From positions 23,711 through 87,710 of the forward strand of contig JAKLJP010000033.1 in the NCBI GenBank assembly GCA_023151115.1: a DNA stretch of 64,000 nucleotides, read 5' to 3'. Below, piece by piece: positions 8,803 through 16,913 of this stretch (the stretch's first letter is position 1; each line of letters begins with the position of its first letter). The notes under the pieces were generated by a model, which was not told the DNA's origin, searched no databases, and worked only from the letters and a program-made list of their open reading frames with translations. The position numbers and the translations under genes were made by a program. This DNA is from Anaerolineae bacterium. GTDB taxonomy: Bacteria; Chloroflexota; Anaerolineae; 4572-78; J111.

Positions 8803-9288
8803 ATGATGAATGGGAATGTTTTATCAAGCCGGCGTGTGAAAGTTACTGTGAATGGCAAAGGCTATCTGGTTGAGGTTTTGGGCAGTCTGACCAGTTCGCC
8901 GGTGACAGTTAATGTTAACGGCCAACCCTATATGGTGGATGTGGAAGCGGCAGAAGTAATTACCAAACCCAGCGACGCGCCGGCCGCGGCGCTTGATACG
9001 GTGGTGCGAGAAACAGCCGCCCCCCCCAAAGCGCCCACCCCGACCGCGCCAGCCGGTCCATCTGTGCCGCACCTTAAAGCGCCGATGCCCGGCAATATCA
9101 TCGAAATCAAGACCCAACCCGGCGACCGGGTCAAATATGGTCAGCCTTTGATGACCCTGGAAGCCATGAAGATGAAAAACGCCATCCGCTCCCCACGGGA
9201 TGGGGTGGTAGCCACTGTTGAAGTCAGCCAGGGGGAAACCGTGGGCCACGGCCAGATATTGGTTACCTTTCAGGTAGAGGGAGCATAG
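8803..9288 (+). CDS. Biotin carboxyl carrier subunit of the decarboxylase
   Basis: The 161-residue protein has an N-terminal beta-rich region, an Ala/Pro/Thr linker (about residues 58-85) and a C-terminal biotinyl domain with the EAMKMKN motif; the Lys near position 123 is the biotinylation site. It carries CO2 as carboxybiotin from the carboxyltransferase to the membrane beta subunit. Two ATG codons (8803 and 8806) are possible; GAGGGAGA serves either. The extended N-terminal part resembles MmdC/OadA-tail proteins that bind their partners. Confidence 0.9.
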   Translation: MMNGNVLSSRRVKVTVNGKGYLVEVLGSLTSSPVTVNVNGQPYMVDVEAAEVITKPSDAPAAALDTVVRETAAPPKAPTPTAPAGPSVPHLKAPMPGNIIEIKTQPGDRVKYGQPLMTLEAMKMKNAIRSPRDGVVATVEVSQGETVGHGQILVTFQVEGA

Positions 9289-9298
9289 GAGGCAGATA

Positions 9299-10423
9299 AT
9301 GGACTTTAGTAATCTGAGTATCCTCCTCTCGGCCCCGGCCAACTTGACCTGGCAAAACGTGGTCATGATGATTGCCGGCGGGGTGTTGATTTACCTGGCT
9401 GTGGCTAAAGATTATGAACCGATGCTGCTGCTGCCCATAGGCTTTGGCTCTTTCCTGGCTAATTTACCCCTGACCGGCGTGACCGGCGAGCACGGCTTTC
9501 TGGGTATCCTGTACCAGTTTGGGATTGAAACGGAACTGTTCCCTCTGCTCATCTTTATTGGCATTGGGGCGATGACCGATTTCGGCCCGCTGCTGGAAAT
9601 GCCCAAAATGGCCCTCCTGGGCGCAGCCGGACAACTGGGCATCTTTCTGACCCTGATTCTGGCCCTCCTCTTGGGCTTCGATATGAATGAAGCCGGCTCC
9701 ATCGGCATTATCGGGGCCATTGACGGGCCGACTGCCATCTACGTTTCTTCCAAATTAGCGCCCCATCTGTTGGGGGCTATCGCCGTGACCGCTTATAGTT
9801 ATATGTCTCTGGTACCGATTATCCAGCCGCCGGTCATGCGTTTTCTTACCACCGATGCCGAACGCAAGGTACGTATGCCCTACACTCAACGAGAAGTCTC
9901 GCGGACCGTGCGCATTCTTTTCCCGATTGTTGTTACCATCGTCATCTCACTGCTGGCCCCGGTTGCTTCGCCGCTGATTTCGACGCTCATGCTGGGCAAC
10001 CTCATGCGCGAGACGGGCGCGGTTGACCGGCTCAGCAAAGCGGCCCAAAATGAAATTGCCAACACTGCAACCCTCTTTTTGGGGTTGTGCATCGGCGGCA
10101 CGATGGAAGGGAACAATTTTATCAAGATAGACACCCTGCTTATCCTGGGGGTGGGCCTGTTAGCCTTTGTTCTGGATACGGCCGGCGGAGTGATGTTTGG
10201 CAAGCTGATGTATATTCTCTCCGGCAAAAAATTCAACCCGCTAATTGGGGCCGCCGGCATCAGCGCCTTCCCCATGTCGGCCCGCATTGTGCAGCGGCTG
10301 GGCCAGGAGTATGATTTTGAGAACTTCCTGTTGATGCACGCCATGGGGGCCAATGCCGCCGGCCAGTTGAGCAGCGTTGTAGCCGGGGGTGTCGTGCTGG
10401 CTCTGTTGGCAGGGGTGCTTTAA
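9299..10423 (+). CDS. mmdB: Na+-translocating decarboxylase beta subunit (OadB/MmdB/GcdB)
   Basis: This 374-residue polytopic membrane protein is of normal family length. It shows the conserved FIGIGAMTDFGPLL region, the GAIDGPTAIYVSS segment (Asp near residue 142, essential for Na+ coupling in characterised members) and ANTATLFLGLCIGGTMEG near residue 255. The beta subunit decarboxylates carboxybiotin and pumps Na+ outward. It ends the operon that begins at 6822; a strong terminator lies about 100 bases downstream. Together the four genes form a complete pump, suggesting a sodium motive force is used in this organism. Confidence 0.92.
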   Translation: MDFSNLSILLSAPANLTWQNVVMMIAGGVLIYLAVAKDYEPMLLLPIGFGSFLANLPLTGVTGEHGFLGILYQFGIETELFPLLIFIGIGAMTDFGPLLEMPKMALLGAAGQLGIFLTLILALLLGFDMNEAGSIGIIGAIDGPTAIYVSSKLAPHLLGAIAVTAYSYMSLVPIIQPPVMRFLTTDAERKVRMPYTQREVSRTVRILFPIVVTIVISLLAPVASPLISTLMLGNLMRETGAVDRLSKAAQNEIANTATLFLGLCIGGTMEGNNFIKIDTLLILGVGLLAFVLDTAGGVMFGKLMYILSGKKFNPLIGAAGISAFPMSARIVQRLGQEYDFENFLLMHAMGANAAGQLSSVVAGGVVLALLAGVL

Positions 10424-10470
10424 AACATCTCCTCAAATGGCTCAACTAGACGGTTGAAAATATTTTTTTC

Positions 10471-10519
10471 TCTTGCGTCTTACGTGTTCCGTCCGCCTTT
10501 CACGCAAGACGCAAGACGT
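10471..10519. repeat. Word-array inverted repeat, GTCTTGCGT / ACGCAAGAC type
   Basis: TCTTGCGTCTTACGTG is followed after a 15-base loop by CACGCAAGACGCAAGACG. The vocabulary is the same as at 883-948. It lies just before the terminator of the decarboxylase operon. Confidence 0.7.
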
Positions 10520-10520
10520 A

Positions 10521-10558
10521 TTGAGGTCACTGAGCCAATTCAGTGGCCTCAATTTTTT
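10521..10558 (+). terminator. Intrinsic terminator of the decarboxylase operon
   Basis: TTGAGGTCACTGA pairs with TCAGTGGCCTCAA (one G-T wobble) around a short loop and is followed at once by six T residues. Confidence 0.88.
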
Positions 10559-10592
10559 GTGGCCTTCAGACCTATTTTACCCCGCCAAATTC

Positions 10593-10620
10593 TTGTCTAA
10601 CTTTGATCCTGTGCTATAGT
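10593..10620 (+). promoter_or_regulatory. Predicted sigma-70-type promoter for the AAA ATPase gene
   Basis: A TTGTCT -35-like box and a TATAGT -10 box are separated by 16 bases, about 40 bases before the AAAGGAGG site of the gene at 10660. Confidence 0.55.
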
Positions 10621-10659
10621 TATAAGCGTGTATTGGGGTAAGTTAAAGGAGGTTTGAGT

Positions 10660-12045
10660 ATGACAGAGTCACGCGCCCCTAAATTAAGAACGCTCACCGG
10701 CACCGCCGAGCTTCGGCGCGATGTTGTGCCCCCGACGAGCGAACAAAGTATGCTGGAAGGACTGGACAGTAGTCTGCTCCCACTCATTGAAGAACCCCGC
10801 ACCATCGAAGCCACCCGCATCCCACCGACCCTGCTGGCCGATTTGACCCTGAAAATCCTCTATTTTGGCGGGCTGATGCAGGGTGGGCAGGTCGCTTTGG
10901 CCCTGCGTTTGCATTTTAGCGGCATTGTCGAGCCGATTCTGCGGGGGCTCAAAGCCCAGCACCTAATCGAAGTGGCCGGCGGGAGCAGCCTCAACCCGGT
11001 TTCCTACCAATATACCATCACCGATAAGGGCAGTGAACGCGCCCGCGAACTTTTGGAGCGTAACCGTTACGTCGGACCGTGCCCGGTAACGCTGGAACAT
11101 TATATTGAGGTAGTCAAAGCTCAATCAAAAATCCGGCCGGTGGTGAAAGACGCCGATGTGCGACAGGCCCTGCGCGGATTGATTCTATCTGATAATATTG
11201 TAGAGCGCATCGGCCCGGCGGTAAATTCCTACGAGTCGCTCTTTATTTACGGCCCTCCCGGCAACGGCAAAACCAGTATTGCCAAAGCCATCGGGCTGCG
11301 CCTGCTGCCTGGCAATGTGATGGTGCCCCACGCCATCTATGAGGACGGCCAGATTATCAAAGTGTTCGATCTGGCCACTCACCGGCCTGTCGTCGCCGAG
11401 GATGCGCAACTGGCCGAAGCCAACCGGTTGGACAAACGCTGGATTCGCTGTTTTCCGCCGGTAGTCATCACCGGCGGCGAATTGACCCTGTCGGACCTGG
11501 AGCTGGCCTGGAGCGAGTCGAGCCGTTTTTATGAAGCGCCTTTTCAGTTAAAAGCCAACAATGGGCTGCTGGTGATTGACGACTTTGGCCGGCAGCAAAT
11601 GGCCCCCGGCGAATTGCTCAACCGCTGGATTGTGCCGCTGGAGGAACGGCTGGATTTTTTAACCTTCCACACCGGCAAAAAATTTGCCATCCCCTTTGAA
11701 ACCCTGATTGTCTTCTCCACCAACCTTGACCCGGCCGCCCTGGTAGACGAAGCTTTTCTGCGCCGCATCAGCCACAAGCTGGGCATCGGCGACCCTACCG
11801 AAGAACAGTTCCGAGCGATTTTGATGGATACCTGCGCCGCCCGCGGTTTCAAGTTTGACCAGGCCGCCTATGATTATCTGCTTCAGGAATATTACCTCCA
11901 CATGGGGCGGCCCATGCGCGCCTGCCATCCCCGTGATTTGCTCAAGCAGATGATTATTTTTGCCAACTATCGCGGTGAACCGCTGGTCATGACCCAAAAA
12001 CTGGTGGATCTAGCCGCGCACTCCTACTTTGCCGATTTTTTCTGA
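10660..12045 (+). CDS. AAA family ATPase with N-terminal winged-helix-like region
   Basis: The 461-residue protein has an N-terminal region of about 140 residues that looks like a winged helix (LTLKILYFGGLMQGGQVA, then an ITDKGSERARELL stretch typical of wHTH wings), followed by an AAA core. Walker A is GPPGNGKTS near residue 198 and Walker B LLVIDDF near 303; an Arg-rich FLRRISHKL follows. Related ATPases occur in several phyla without clear assigned function. I chose the ATG at 10660 because AAAGGAGG lies seven bases upstream. It stands alone with its own promoter. Role unknown: could be a chaperone-like or regulatory ATPase. Confidence 0.8.
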   Translation: MTESRAPKLRTLTGTAELRRDVVPPTSEQSMLEGLDSSLLPLIEEPRTIEATRIPPTLLADLTLKILYFGGLMQGGQVALALRLHFSGIVEPILRGLKAQHLIEVAGGSSLNPVSYQYTITDKGSERARELLERNRYVGPCPVTLEHYIEVVKAQSKIRPVVKDADVRQALRGLILSDNIVERIGPAVNSYESLFIYGPPGNGKTSIAKAIGLRLLPGNVMVPHAIYEDGQIIKVFDLATHRPVVAEDAQLAEANRLDKRWIRCFPPVVITGGELTLSDLELAWSESSRFYEAPFQLKANNGLLVIDDFGRQQMAPGELLNRWIVPLEERLDFLTFHTGKKFAIPFETLIVFSTNLDPAALVDEAFLRRISHKLGIGDPTEEQFRAILMDTCAARGFKFDQAAYDYLLQEYYLHMGRPMRACHPRDLLKQMIIFANYRGEPLVMTQKLVDLAAHSYFADFF

Positions 12046-12125
12046 ACTAAAATTGATATAGGTGTCCAGAAAAATTCTTTCCCAACAATCACGATAGCAC
12101 GCCCTTCGGCGCACCCGAAGGGGTG

Positions 12126-12176
12126 GGAGTAGCAAAGTAGCAGTTTGTTACCTGCTACCCTGCTACTTGCTACCTG
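12126..12176. repeat. Word-array inverted repeat, GTAGCAAA / TTGCTACC type
   Basis: GGGAGTAGCAAAGTAGCAG is followed by CTGCTACCCTGCTACTTGCTACC. The GTAGCA vocabulary recurs at 34405, 44045, 51840 and 63915. It fills most of the gap between the AAA ATPase and the next gene. Confidence 0.7.
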
Positions 12177-12212
12177 TTTCAGTGACAAAAACTTTTCTGG
12201 AGAACTATAGCA

Positions 12213-13046
12213 ATGAAGCTACCCCTAAAAATTGATCAAACTTTCGCCTCTCTCCTGTTGGGCAAACCGAAAGTCACCACCCTGGAAAACAGAGTTTTTA
12301 ATGCTGTCGCCCTGCTCGCCGGCCTGACCGGGTTGATCACCTTCCTGCAAAACCTTGTTTTAGAGCTGCCGCTCATCCACAGCCTCCTCTCTATAATAGC
12401 AATCTTTGTAGGGGCCTTCTTTTACACCTGGTCGCTTAAGAGCAGAAAATATAAACCCTTAATCATCCCCATCTTTACTTTCTTTCTGGGCTTGATCGCC
12501 GCCAGTTGGTTTGCGACGGGTGGATCGCTGGGGCCGACCAGTTTTATCTTTTTTAATCTGTTTGTATCAGGCACTATCCTCTTTAAAAAACCTCAAAATT
12601 TCTTGTTTTTGAGCAGTACCTTGCTCATCGTCATTGTGTTATTGATTACCGAACATTTCAAGCCTGATACGATCTGGCCTTACTTTGATAACTCCCAAAG
12701 ATTCCTGGATGTGGGCATAACTTTAGTGGTATGTCTAGGCATCACCGGCGCCTTGGTGCATCTGGTAACCTCGGAACATCAACGCGAACGAGACCTTAAC
12801 GAACAACTCTATCACGAAACGCTCAAAGACAAAGAAGCTCTGGAAAAAGCCTTGAAGGAAATTAGAGTATTGAAAGGATTAATCCCTATTTGCGCCAACT
12901 GCAAAAAGATTCGAGACGACCAGGGTTTTTGGCATCAAGTCGAAAGTTACATCGCCGCTCATGCCGAAGTGGCCTTTACGCATGGGATTTGTCCCGAGTG
13001 TAAGCTTAAGTTGTACCCGGAATTTTCTGGTGAAAAAAAGGAGTAG
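12213..13046 (+). CDS. Membrane protein with C-terminal CxxC-type signalling tail
   Basis: The 277-residue protein has five to six hydrophobic helices (about residues 30-195), a short coiled coil (about 195-225) and a C-terminal tail LKGLIPICANCKKIRDDQ...HGICPEC. Such a paired CxxC tail appears at the end of many PAS, GAF and receiver-domain proteins, and may bind metal. The layout suggests a membrane sensor whose tail interacts with partners, but no kinase or cyclase domain is present. A CTGGAGA site precedes the ATG. It converges with the TPR gene, with one base between stops. Confidence 0.65.
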   Translation: MKLPLKIDQTFASLLLGKPKVTTLENRVFNAVALLAGLTGLITFLQNLVLELPLIHSLLSIIAIFVGAFFYTWSLKSRKYKPLIIPIFTFFLGLIAASWFATGGSLGPTSFIFFNLFVSGTILFKKPQNFLFLSSTLLIVIVLLITEHFKPDTIWPYFDNSQRFLDVGITLVVCLGITGALVHLVTSEHQRERDLNEQLYHETLKDKEALEKALKEIRVLKGLIPICANCKKIRDDQGFWHQVESYIAAHAEVAFTHGICPECKLKLYPEFSGEKKE

Positions 13047-13047
13047 G

Positions 13048-13566
13048 TTACACTCCCCCCTCAGTCAACTGCTCGACAAACCGGCGGGCATCCCGGTCGT
13101 TGGGGTTGGCCTGAATTGCCCGCTGAAACCAGTGGAGCGCCCGCTCATTTTCCCGGCGATCCAGATGAACCAGCCCCAAATTATAAGCCACATTGGGCGC
13201 AATCGGGTTCAGCTCGATGGCCCGCTCAAAGGCAGCGATAGCCCGAAGCTGCTCTGCCTCTTTGGCCAAAATAGGGTTGCCCAGGTAAGCCGCCCCCAGA
13301 TTGGTCCAGACCATGGGGTTGTGCGGAACCTGCTCGCTCAGCGGTTCCAGTACTGCTACGGCCTGGGCAAATTTCTTGGCTAAAATATAGGCGCCCCCCA
13401 AATTCAGGGCCGCATCCTGATTGTCCGGCTCCATTTGATGCGCCCGCTCCAAAAAACGGGTCGCTTTGGCAATATCACCCCGGTGCAGGGCTTCTGTTCC
13501 CTGCCGCAGCCAATTAAAAAACCGTTTCTCATCGGGTTGAGCTTTTTTCTGTGAGTCTTTTTTCAT
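13048..13566 (-). CDS. Tetratricopeptide repeat protein
   Basis: The 172-residue protein holds three to four TPR units, seen as repeated A-x-LGxAY and P-N-x-(D/P)-A signatures (PDNQDAALNLGGAYI, PHNPMVWTNLGAAYL, PIAPNVAYNLGLVHL, PNDRDAR). It begins with a charged Lys-rich segment and no signal peptide, so it is probably cytoplasmic and mediates protein contacts. It follows the Nudix gene by two bases and is surely co-transcribed with it. Partner unknown. Confidence 0.8.
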   Translation of the reverse strand: MKKDSQKKAQPDEKRFFNWLRQGTEALHRGDIAKATRFLERAHQMEPDNQDAALNLGGAYILAKKFAQAVAVLEPLSEQVPHNPMVWTNLGAAYLGNPILAKEAEQLRAIAAFERAIELNPIAPNVAYNLGLVHLDRRENERALHWFQRAIQANPNDRDARRFVEQLTEGGV

Positions 13567-13568
13567 CT

Positions 13569-14066
13569 CTATTTCCGTTCGCGCTGAAAAAATCGGGCGG
13601 CGGCCTCGGTGTGGGTAGGAAAGGCTAATTCTGTTGGCGCGGTAATAACCAGCCGCTCGGTGGCTTCCTCATTAGATTCAAAACGCGGCAAATCAGCCGC
13701 CGTGAACGCCGGCCCTAGCCCGAAGACAAGAATGTAACCCTCGCGCCCGCTCAACACACAAAAATCATCAATGGCCTCAGGCGCAATCACCACCCCCGTT
13801 TCCTCAAACAGTTCCCGCGCCCCGGCTTCCTGCCAGGTTTCGCCAAAATTGATAAACCCGCCGGGCAAGGCCAACTGTCCCCGCTGGGGCCTAATTCCGC
13901 GCCGGACCACCAGCAAACCGTCGTCTACCGGCAGCAGCACCACCGCCACCGGCTCAGGGTTGAGAAAGGAGGTCTGGCCGCAGTTGGCGCAGGTGCGCGG
14001 CCAGGCTTGTCCGGCCTCAAATGGATGGCCGCAGTAGGAACAGTGGGCGTTTTTGTGGTAGGACAT
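13569..14066 (-). CDS. Nudix hydrolase with N-terminal zinc ribbon
   Basis: The 165-residue protein opens with a zinc ribbon (Cys9-x2-Cys12 and Cys27-x2-Cys30) and carries a complete Nudix box: GGFINFGE, then REL-FEETGV. Zinc ribbon plus Nudix is the layout of NudC-like NADH pyrophosphatases and of a broader group of ADP-ribose/nucleotide hydrolases; the length is shorter than NudC, so I do not assign a substrate. It leads the two-gene minus-strand operon with the TPR protein. Confidence 0.88.
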   Translation of the reverse strand: MSYHKNAHCSYCGHPFEAGQAWPRTCANCGQTSFLNPEPVAVVLLPVDDGLLVVRRGIRPQRGQLALPGGFINFGETWQEAGARELFEETGVVIAPEAIDDFCVLSGREGYILVFGLGPAFTAADLPRFESNEEATERLVITAPTELAFPTHTEAAARFFQRERK

Positions 14067-14088
14067 GCATTTCTCCGGCTAATCAGCC

Positions 14089-14230
14089 ATGTCATCCATT
14101 CGACAAGCTCAGGACAGGTTTCGAGCGACGTTAGAAGCGAGAAATCCTCTAATCCGTGGTTTGCAGACGACGGTCTCGAAGATTTCTCGGCTTTCAGCCT
14201 CGAAATGACATGAGAGGTGAGTAGTTACGA
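14089..14230. repeat. Palindromic dispersed element, family A, copy 1
   Basis: This copy shares a core (GAGAAATC, CTAATCCGTGGTTTGCAG, AAGATTTCTCGGCTTTCAG) with 22506-22651. It contains TTCGACAAGCTCAGGACAGG at its left end, which in copy 2 is found in complement at the right end. It ends in GTGAGTAGTTAC. Inverted arms (GAGAAATC / GATTTCTC) allow a hairpin. Confidence 0.75.
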
Positions 14231-14299
14231 ATTTACTAATTGGATTTTAAACATAAAGCAGCCAGAAAGCAAAGGTTGGTTGCAGCGAAAGCGGGGGTT

Positions 14300-15748
14300 T
14301 TAGTGCGGCCGGCCTTCGGGGAAGAACTGGTAGCCGCCTTCGGGTTTGCCGCGCCAGGTGACCAGATAGGCCGGGCGGCTGGGGTTCGGCTCGATCTGCC
14401 GGCGCAGGCTGGAAATCAGTTGGTACAAACTGTTATCGCTGACCCCGTGCTGGCGCAGTTCATCGGGCCAGGCGTTGAAAATCAAATCGGTTTTGGTGTG
14501 GCTGAGGCGCGGCTGCTTGAGCAAAAAGGTCAGCACGGCCCGCTCCAGGCCGGTCAAATCGGCCAACAAAGTCTGGCCCTGGTACAATTCCCCGGTTCGT
14601 TCGTCCTGCCAGATGCGCCCCCGTCCGCGCCCTTCGACTCTGGCTACAAAGGCCGACAGCAGCGCCCCGGCCAACCGCCAGCCGTTATCCATATGCTGAC
14701 AGACGCCTTTGCCGGCAAGCTGCCGCAAGATAGGCTGGTAAGCCCGGACAAACTCCGGCCATTTTTTATCTCCACCGCTCAGCCGCGCCGTTTCTAATTT
14801 TTGCAACTCCGACAGCACAAACTGCTCCTCCTGAGTCAAGCCCTGCCACAATCGCTCCAGGCGGTGCTGTACCTGCCGCTCGACCAGCAGCGTCGAGGCC
14901 CATTCGGCGCGCGGGGGCTTTTCGGCGGCCAGCCACCAGTGACAGGCGGCCCGCAGCAAGGCCGGATAATTGCCGCTCAGGGCCAGCAGCGCGGCCACCT
15001 CCTCTTCCTCCGGCGGCGTGGGGGCAGCGTGGACGACGGTGCGGACCAGGTAATGGGCATCCTGCGGCTGCATGGCCCCCACCCAACAGACATGATGATC
15101 CAGCAGTTCGTACATATCGCCCAGCCGCTCCGGTTCGGGCAGGTAAACAGCTTCGCGGGTCATCCCGGCCAGGTAGCATAGCGTGTCCTTGAAATCATCC
15201 CGCAACCCCCGTAAAGTATTAACCATCGCCGGGGTCGCCGCCTGGCAAAAGTCGTCAAAACGATTGAGAACCAGCACCACGCGGGTTTGCCGCGCCTGGA
15301 ACAGCAGCAGCAGCTCCTGTAAGGCGCTTTGGGCCAAGAAGGGGTCGGTTTCAGCCTGGCTGTGGCGGTAAATAACGGCAATTTCCTCAGCCAGCCCCGG
15401 CTCGAAGCCGGCCCGCACCCGGTAAAAGGCGCGGATTATCACCCGGTACAGCGTCGAGAGGTCCGTGGCCGGCAAATTGTTCAGGTCGAGCGGAATCAGG
15501 GCAATAGGGCCAGCCCCCGGTCGCAGGTACCCGGCCACCACTTCGGGCCGGTGGCACAAAAAGCCCAGCAAATTGGCCCGCCCCACCCCGGACAGCCCCA
15601 CCACCGCCCCACTCTCCCCCGCCGAAATCCACCCGGCCAGCAGACGCAGTTCTTTGGCCCGATAATCAGCCGGGTAATTGGACCAGGCACGCAGAGGAGG
15701 AGTGGAAGGTTGGAAGGTTGGAAGGTTGGAAGGTTGGAAATCTGACAT
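14300..15748 (-). CDS. STAND-like ATPase remnant with C-terminal OmpR-type winged helix
   Basis: The 482-residue protein has an ATPase-like domain (about residues 20-330) and a C-terminal winged helix of the Trans_reg_C type (about 385-478: LTGLERAVLTFLLKQP, then SLYQLISSLRRQIEP and GGYQF wing). The Walker A position reads GLSGVGRANLL, where the usual GK[ST] is replaced by GRA, so ATP binding may be lost. A hydrophobic VVLVLNRFDDF may be Walker B-like. A likely DNA-binding regulator. The N-terminal residues 3-17 are encoded by a word-array repeat, yet the ATG at 15748 has a good GAGGA site, so this is probably the real start. Confidence 0.7.
   Translation of the reverse strand: MSDFQPSNLPTFQPSTPPLRAWSNYPADYRAKELRLLAGWISAGESGAVVGLSGVGRANLLGFLCHRPEVVAGYLRPGAGPIALIPLDLNNLPATDLSTLYRVIIRAFYRVRAGFEPGLAEEIAVIYRHSQAETDPFLAQSALQELLLLFQARQTRVVLVLNRFDDFCQAATPAMVNTLRGLRDDFKDTLCYLAGMTREAVYLPEPERLGDMYELLDHHVCWVGAMQPQDAHYLVRTVVHAAPTPPEEEEVAALLALSGNYPALLRAACHWWLAAEKPPRAEWASTLLVERQVQHRLERLWQGLTQEEQFVLSELQKLETARLSGGDKKWPEFVRAYQPILRQLAGKGVCQHMDNGWRLAGALLSAFVARVEGRGRGRIWQDERTGELYQGQTLLADLTGLERAVLTFLLKQPRLSHTKTDLIFNAWPDELRQHGVSDNSLYQLISSLRRQIEPNPSRPAYLVTWRGKPEGGYQFFPEGRPH
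15705..15741. repeat. GGAAGGTT word array inside the N-terminal codons
   Basis: Four tandem copies of the 8-base word GGAAGGTT (with slight changes) lie within the first codons of the minus-strand gene that starts at 15748, giving a repeated QPSNLPTF peptide. Confidence 0.8.
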
Positions 15749-15772
15749 GCTTCGATCCTCTCAAAACAGACT

Positions 15773-15862
15773 CAGTAGATCCAATTTTCGAGGAGTGAGG
15801 CACGCCCACGTGCCGAACACCGCCGCACGTGGGCGTGCTGGCTCCTCAAATTTGGATCCACT
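15773..15862. repeat. Long imperfect palindrome around CACGCCCACGTG
   Basis: About 36 bases starting with AGTAGATCCAA are mirrored by the reverse complement ending TTGGATCCACT, with a 13-base loop. The central arms CACGCCCACGTG and CACGTGGGCGTG match exactly. It lies upstream of the ATPase-winged helix gene on the minus strand; it might be an operator or a mobile palindrome. Confidence 0.75.
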
Positions 15863-15870
15863 GAGACTAC

Positions 15871-15925
15871 TGGAGCGCAGAGCTTGCCTTGCCAGGTCGC
15901 AAGGCAAGCTTTGCGCTCCATTTTT
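15871..15925. terminator. Large hairpin with T-run (terminator-like palindrome)
   Basis: TGGAGCGCAGAGCTTGCCTT is mirrored by its near-perfect complement around a six-base loop and followed on the plus strand by TTTTTATT. No plus-strand gene ends just before it, so it may instead be a mobile palindrome or protect the 5' end of a minus transcript. Confidence 0.5.
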
Positions 15926-16004
15926 ATTCTCACGGGTGTACCGTCAGGCTCGTGCCGACTCCTTTTCGCTAACAGATGCAGGTAAACCGAATAACCACTA
16001 AAGC

Positions 16005-16042
16005 CATCCTCCATCCTCTATCTTCCATCCTCCATCCTCTCC
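16005..16042. repeat. CATCCTCCATCCTCTATCTTC word array
   Basis: A half array of CATCCTC / ATCTTCC words with no clear facing complement. It uses the GGATAGA vocabulary seen at 31470, 48735 and 52465. The rest of 15926-16242 shows no gene. Confidence 0.6.
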
Positions 16043-16260
16043 CTTCAGTCGCGCCTAAGAATTGCCTCAGACTCCACAAAGGACTCCGGCGCGGTTCTGT
16101 GATACCCTGAGCGCAGTAAAAGATACTTTGGCCTGAGGTATCTGGACCGGGCCAGAGATCGCTCGCGAGCAGGTTGAACGGCCCTCCCCAGCGCCGCTCG
16201 ACCGGGGGTACCCTCATCTCAATGGCCCTCCTATCTTTGCAGAAAGGAGGTTCATGCGGG

Positions 16261-16413
16261 ATGTTAAAGAAACGAATCGTGGCTATCGTGACCGGCCTGG
16301 CCTTGCTCCTGGCGGTAGCCGGCGTCTCCGGCGTTGCCGCCGACGCGCTCGGCCTGGATATGACCGCGCCGGCCCACGCCTGTAATGCCAGCAGCAGCGG
16401 CGGCGGCTGCTAA
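16261..16413 (+). CDS. Small secreted Cys/Gly-rich peptide, 50 residues
   Basis: A short gene behind a strong AAAGGAGG site (10 bases before the ATG). Residues 2-20 form a classic signal sequence: MLKKR followed by about 15 hydrophobic residues. A likely cleavage region is GVAA-DA near residue 27. The predicted mature part ends CNASSSGGGC, with two Cys that could form a disulfide or be modified. A second ATG nearer the ribosome binding site (16254) opens another frame that gives an Arg-rich, low-quality peptide, so 16261 is preferred. A degenerate copy lies at 16914-17042, and an XRE-NB-ARC/TPR regulator pair converges on the locus. Role unknown: signalling peptide or RiPP-like precursor are possibilities. 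Confidence 0.6.
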   Translation: MLKKRIVAIVTGLALLLAVAGVSGVAADALGLDMTAPAHACNASSSGGGC

Positions 16414-16596
16414 GCCAGCACTGCCCGGTTTTTTGGGGCAGACCCGGCGGGTTTGATGGACCTGCCGGGTCTCCTCCGGGGGCAGGCCGTTGACCGCCGA
16501 GACAACAGGCGCTTGACTTGAGGCGGCCACCGTCGGGGGATAAATCGCCCCAGCTATCATACAGCGTCCGTTGAAGCAGACTTGCCGCCCCAAAAT

Positions 16597-16682
16597 AAGT
16601 CTGATTGATCGGGCGCTGTCGTATAGTCCGGCGACTTCATCGCCGGACGAGCGTCGGGGGCAAGATTGCCGCTGGGGTTTCC
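16597..16682. repeat. Dispersed repeat around GTCCGGCGA-N5-TCGCCGGAC, copy 1
   Basis: About 86 bases match the reverse complement of 56583-56668 at roughly 80 percent by eye, sharing GATCGGGCGCTG, AGTCCGGCGACTTCATCGCC and GGGGCAA-GATTGCC-like ends. The centre is a perfect 9-bp palindrome. The rest of 16414-16913 holds another hairpin at 16441-16471 and no convincing gene. Confidence 0.75.
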
Positions 16683-16913
16683 GAATGTTCTCCTAAAAGG
16701 TTAGGTTGCGATTAACTTAACCTGTCCCCGGCGCATTTGCCAAATTCCCCTTTCAGATTAAACTTAAGCTCTCATTGTTAAAGCTGGGCCAAAGATGGCT
16801 CAGTAGACGGTAAACAGTAGATAGGGAATTTATGTGACCCTGCTACCTATAGGGACTGCCCCGCTGCTTCGTTCATTTCTCTGGCCCACCTGATCTTTCA
16901 AGAAAGGAGGTTC

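Noticed and set aside
15500..16000. tRNA or rRNA genes
   Set aside because: The GC-rich palindromes here have no cloverleaf or CCA end; no tRNA-like sequence was found by eye anywhere in the window.
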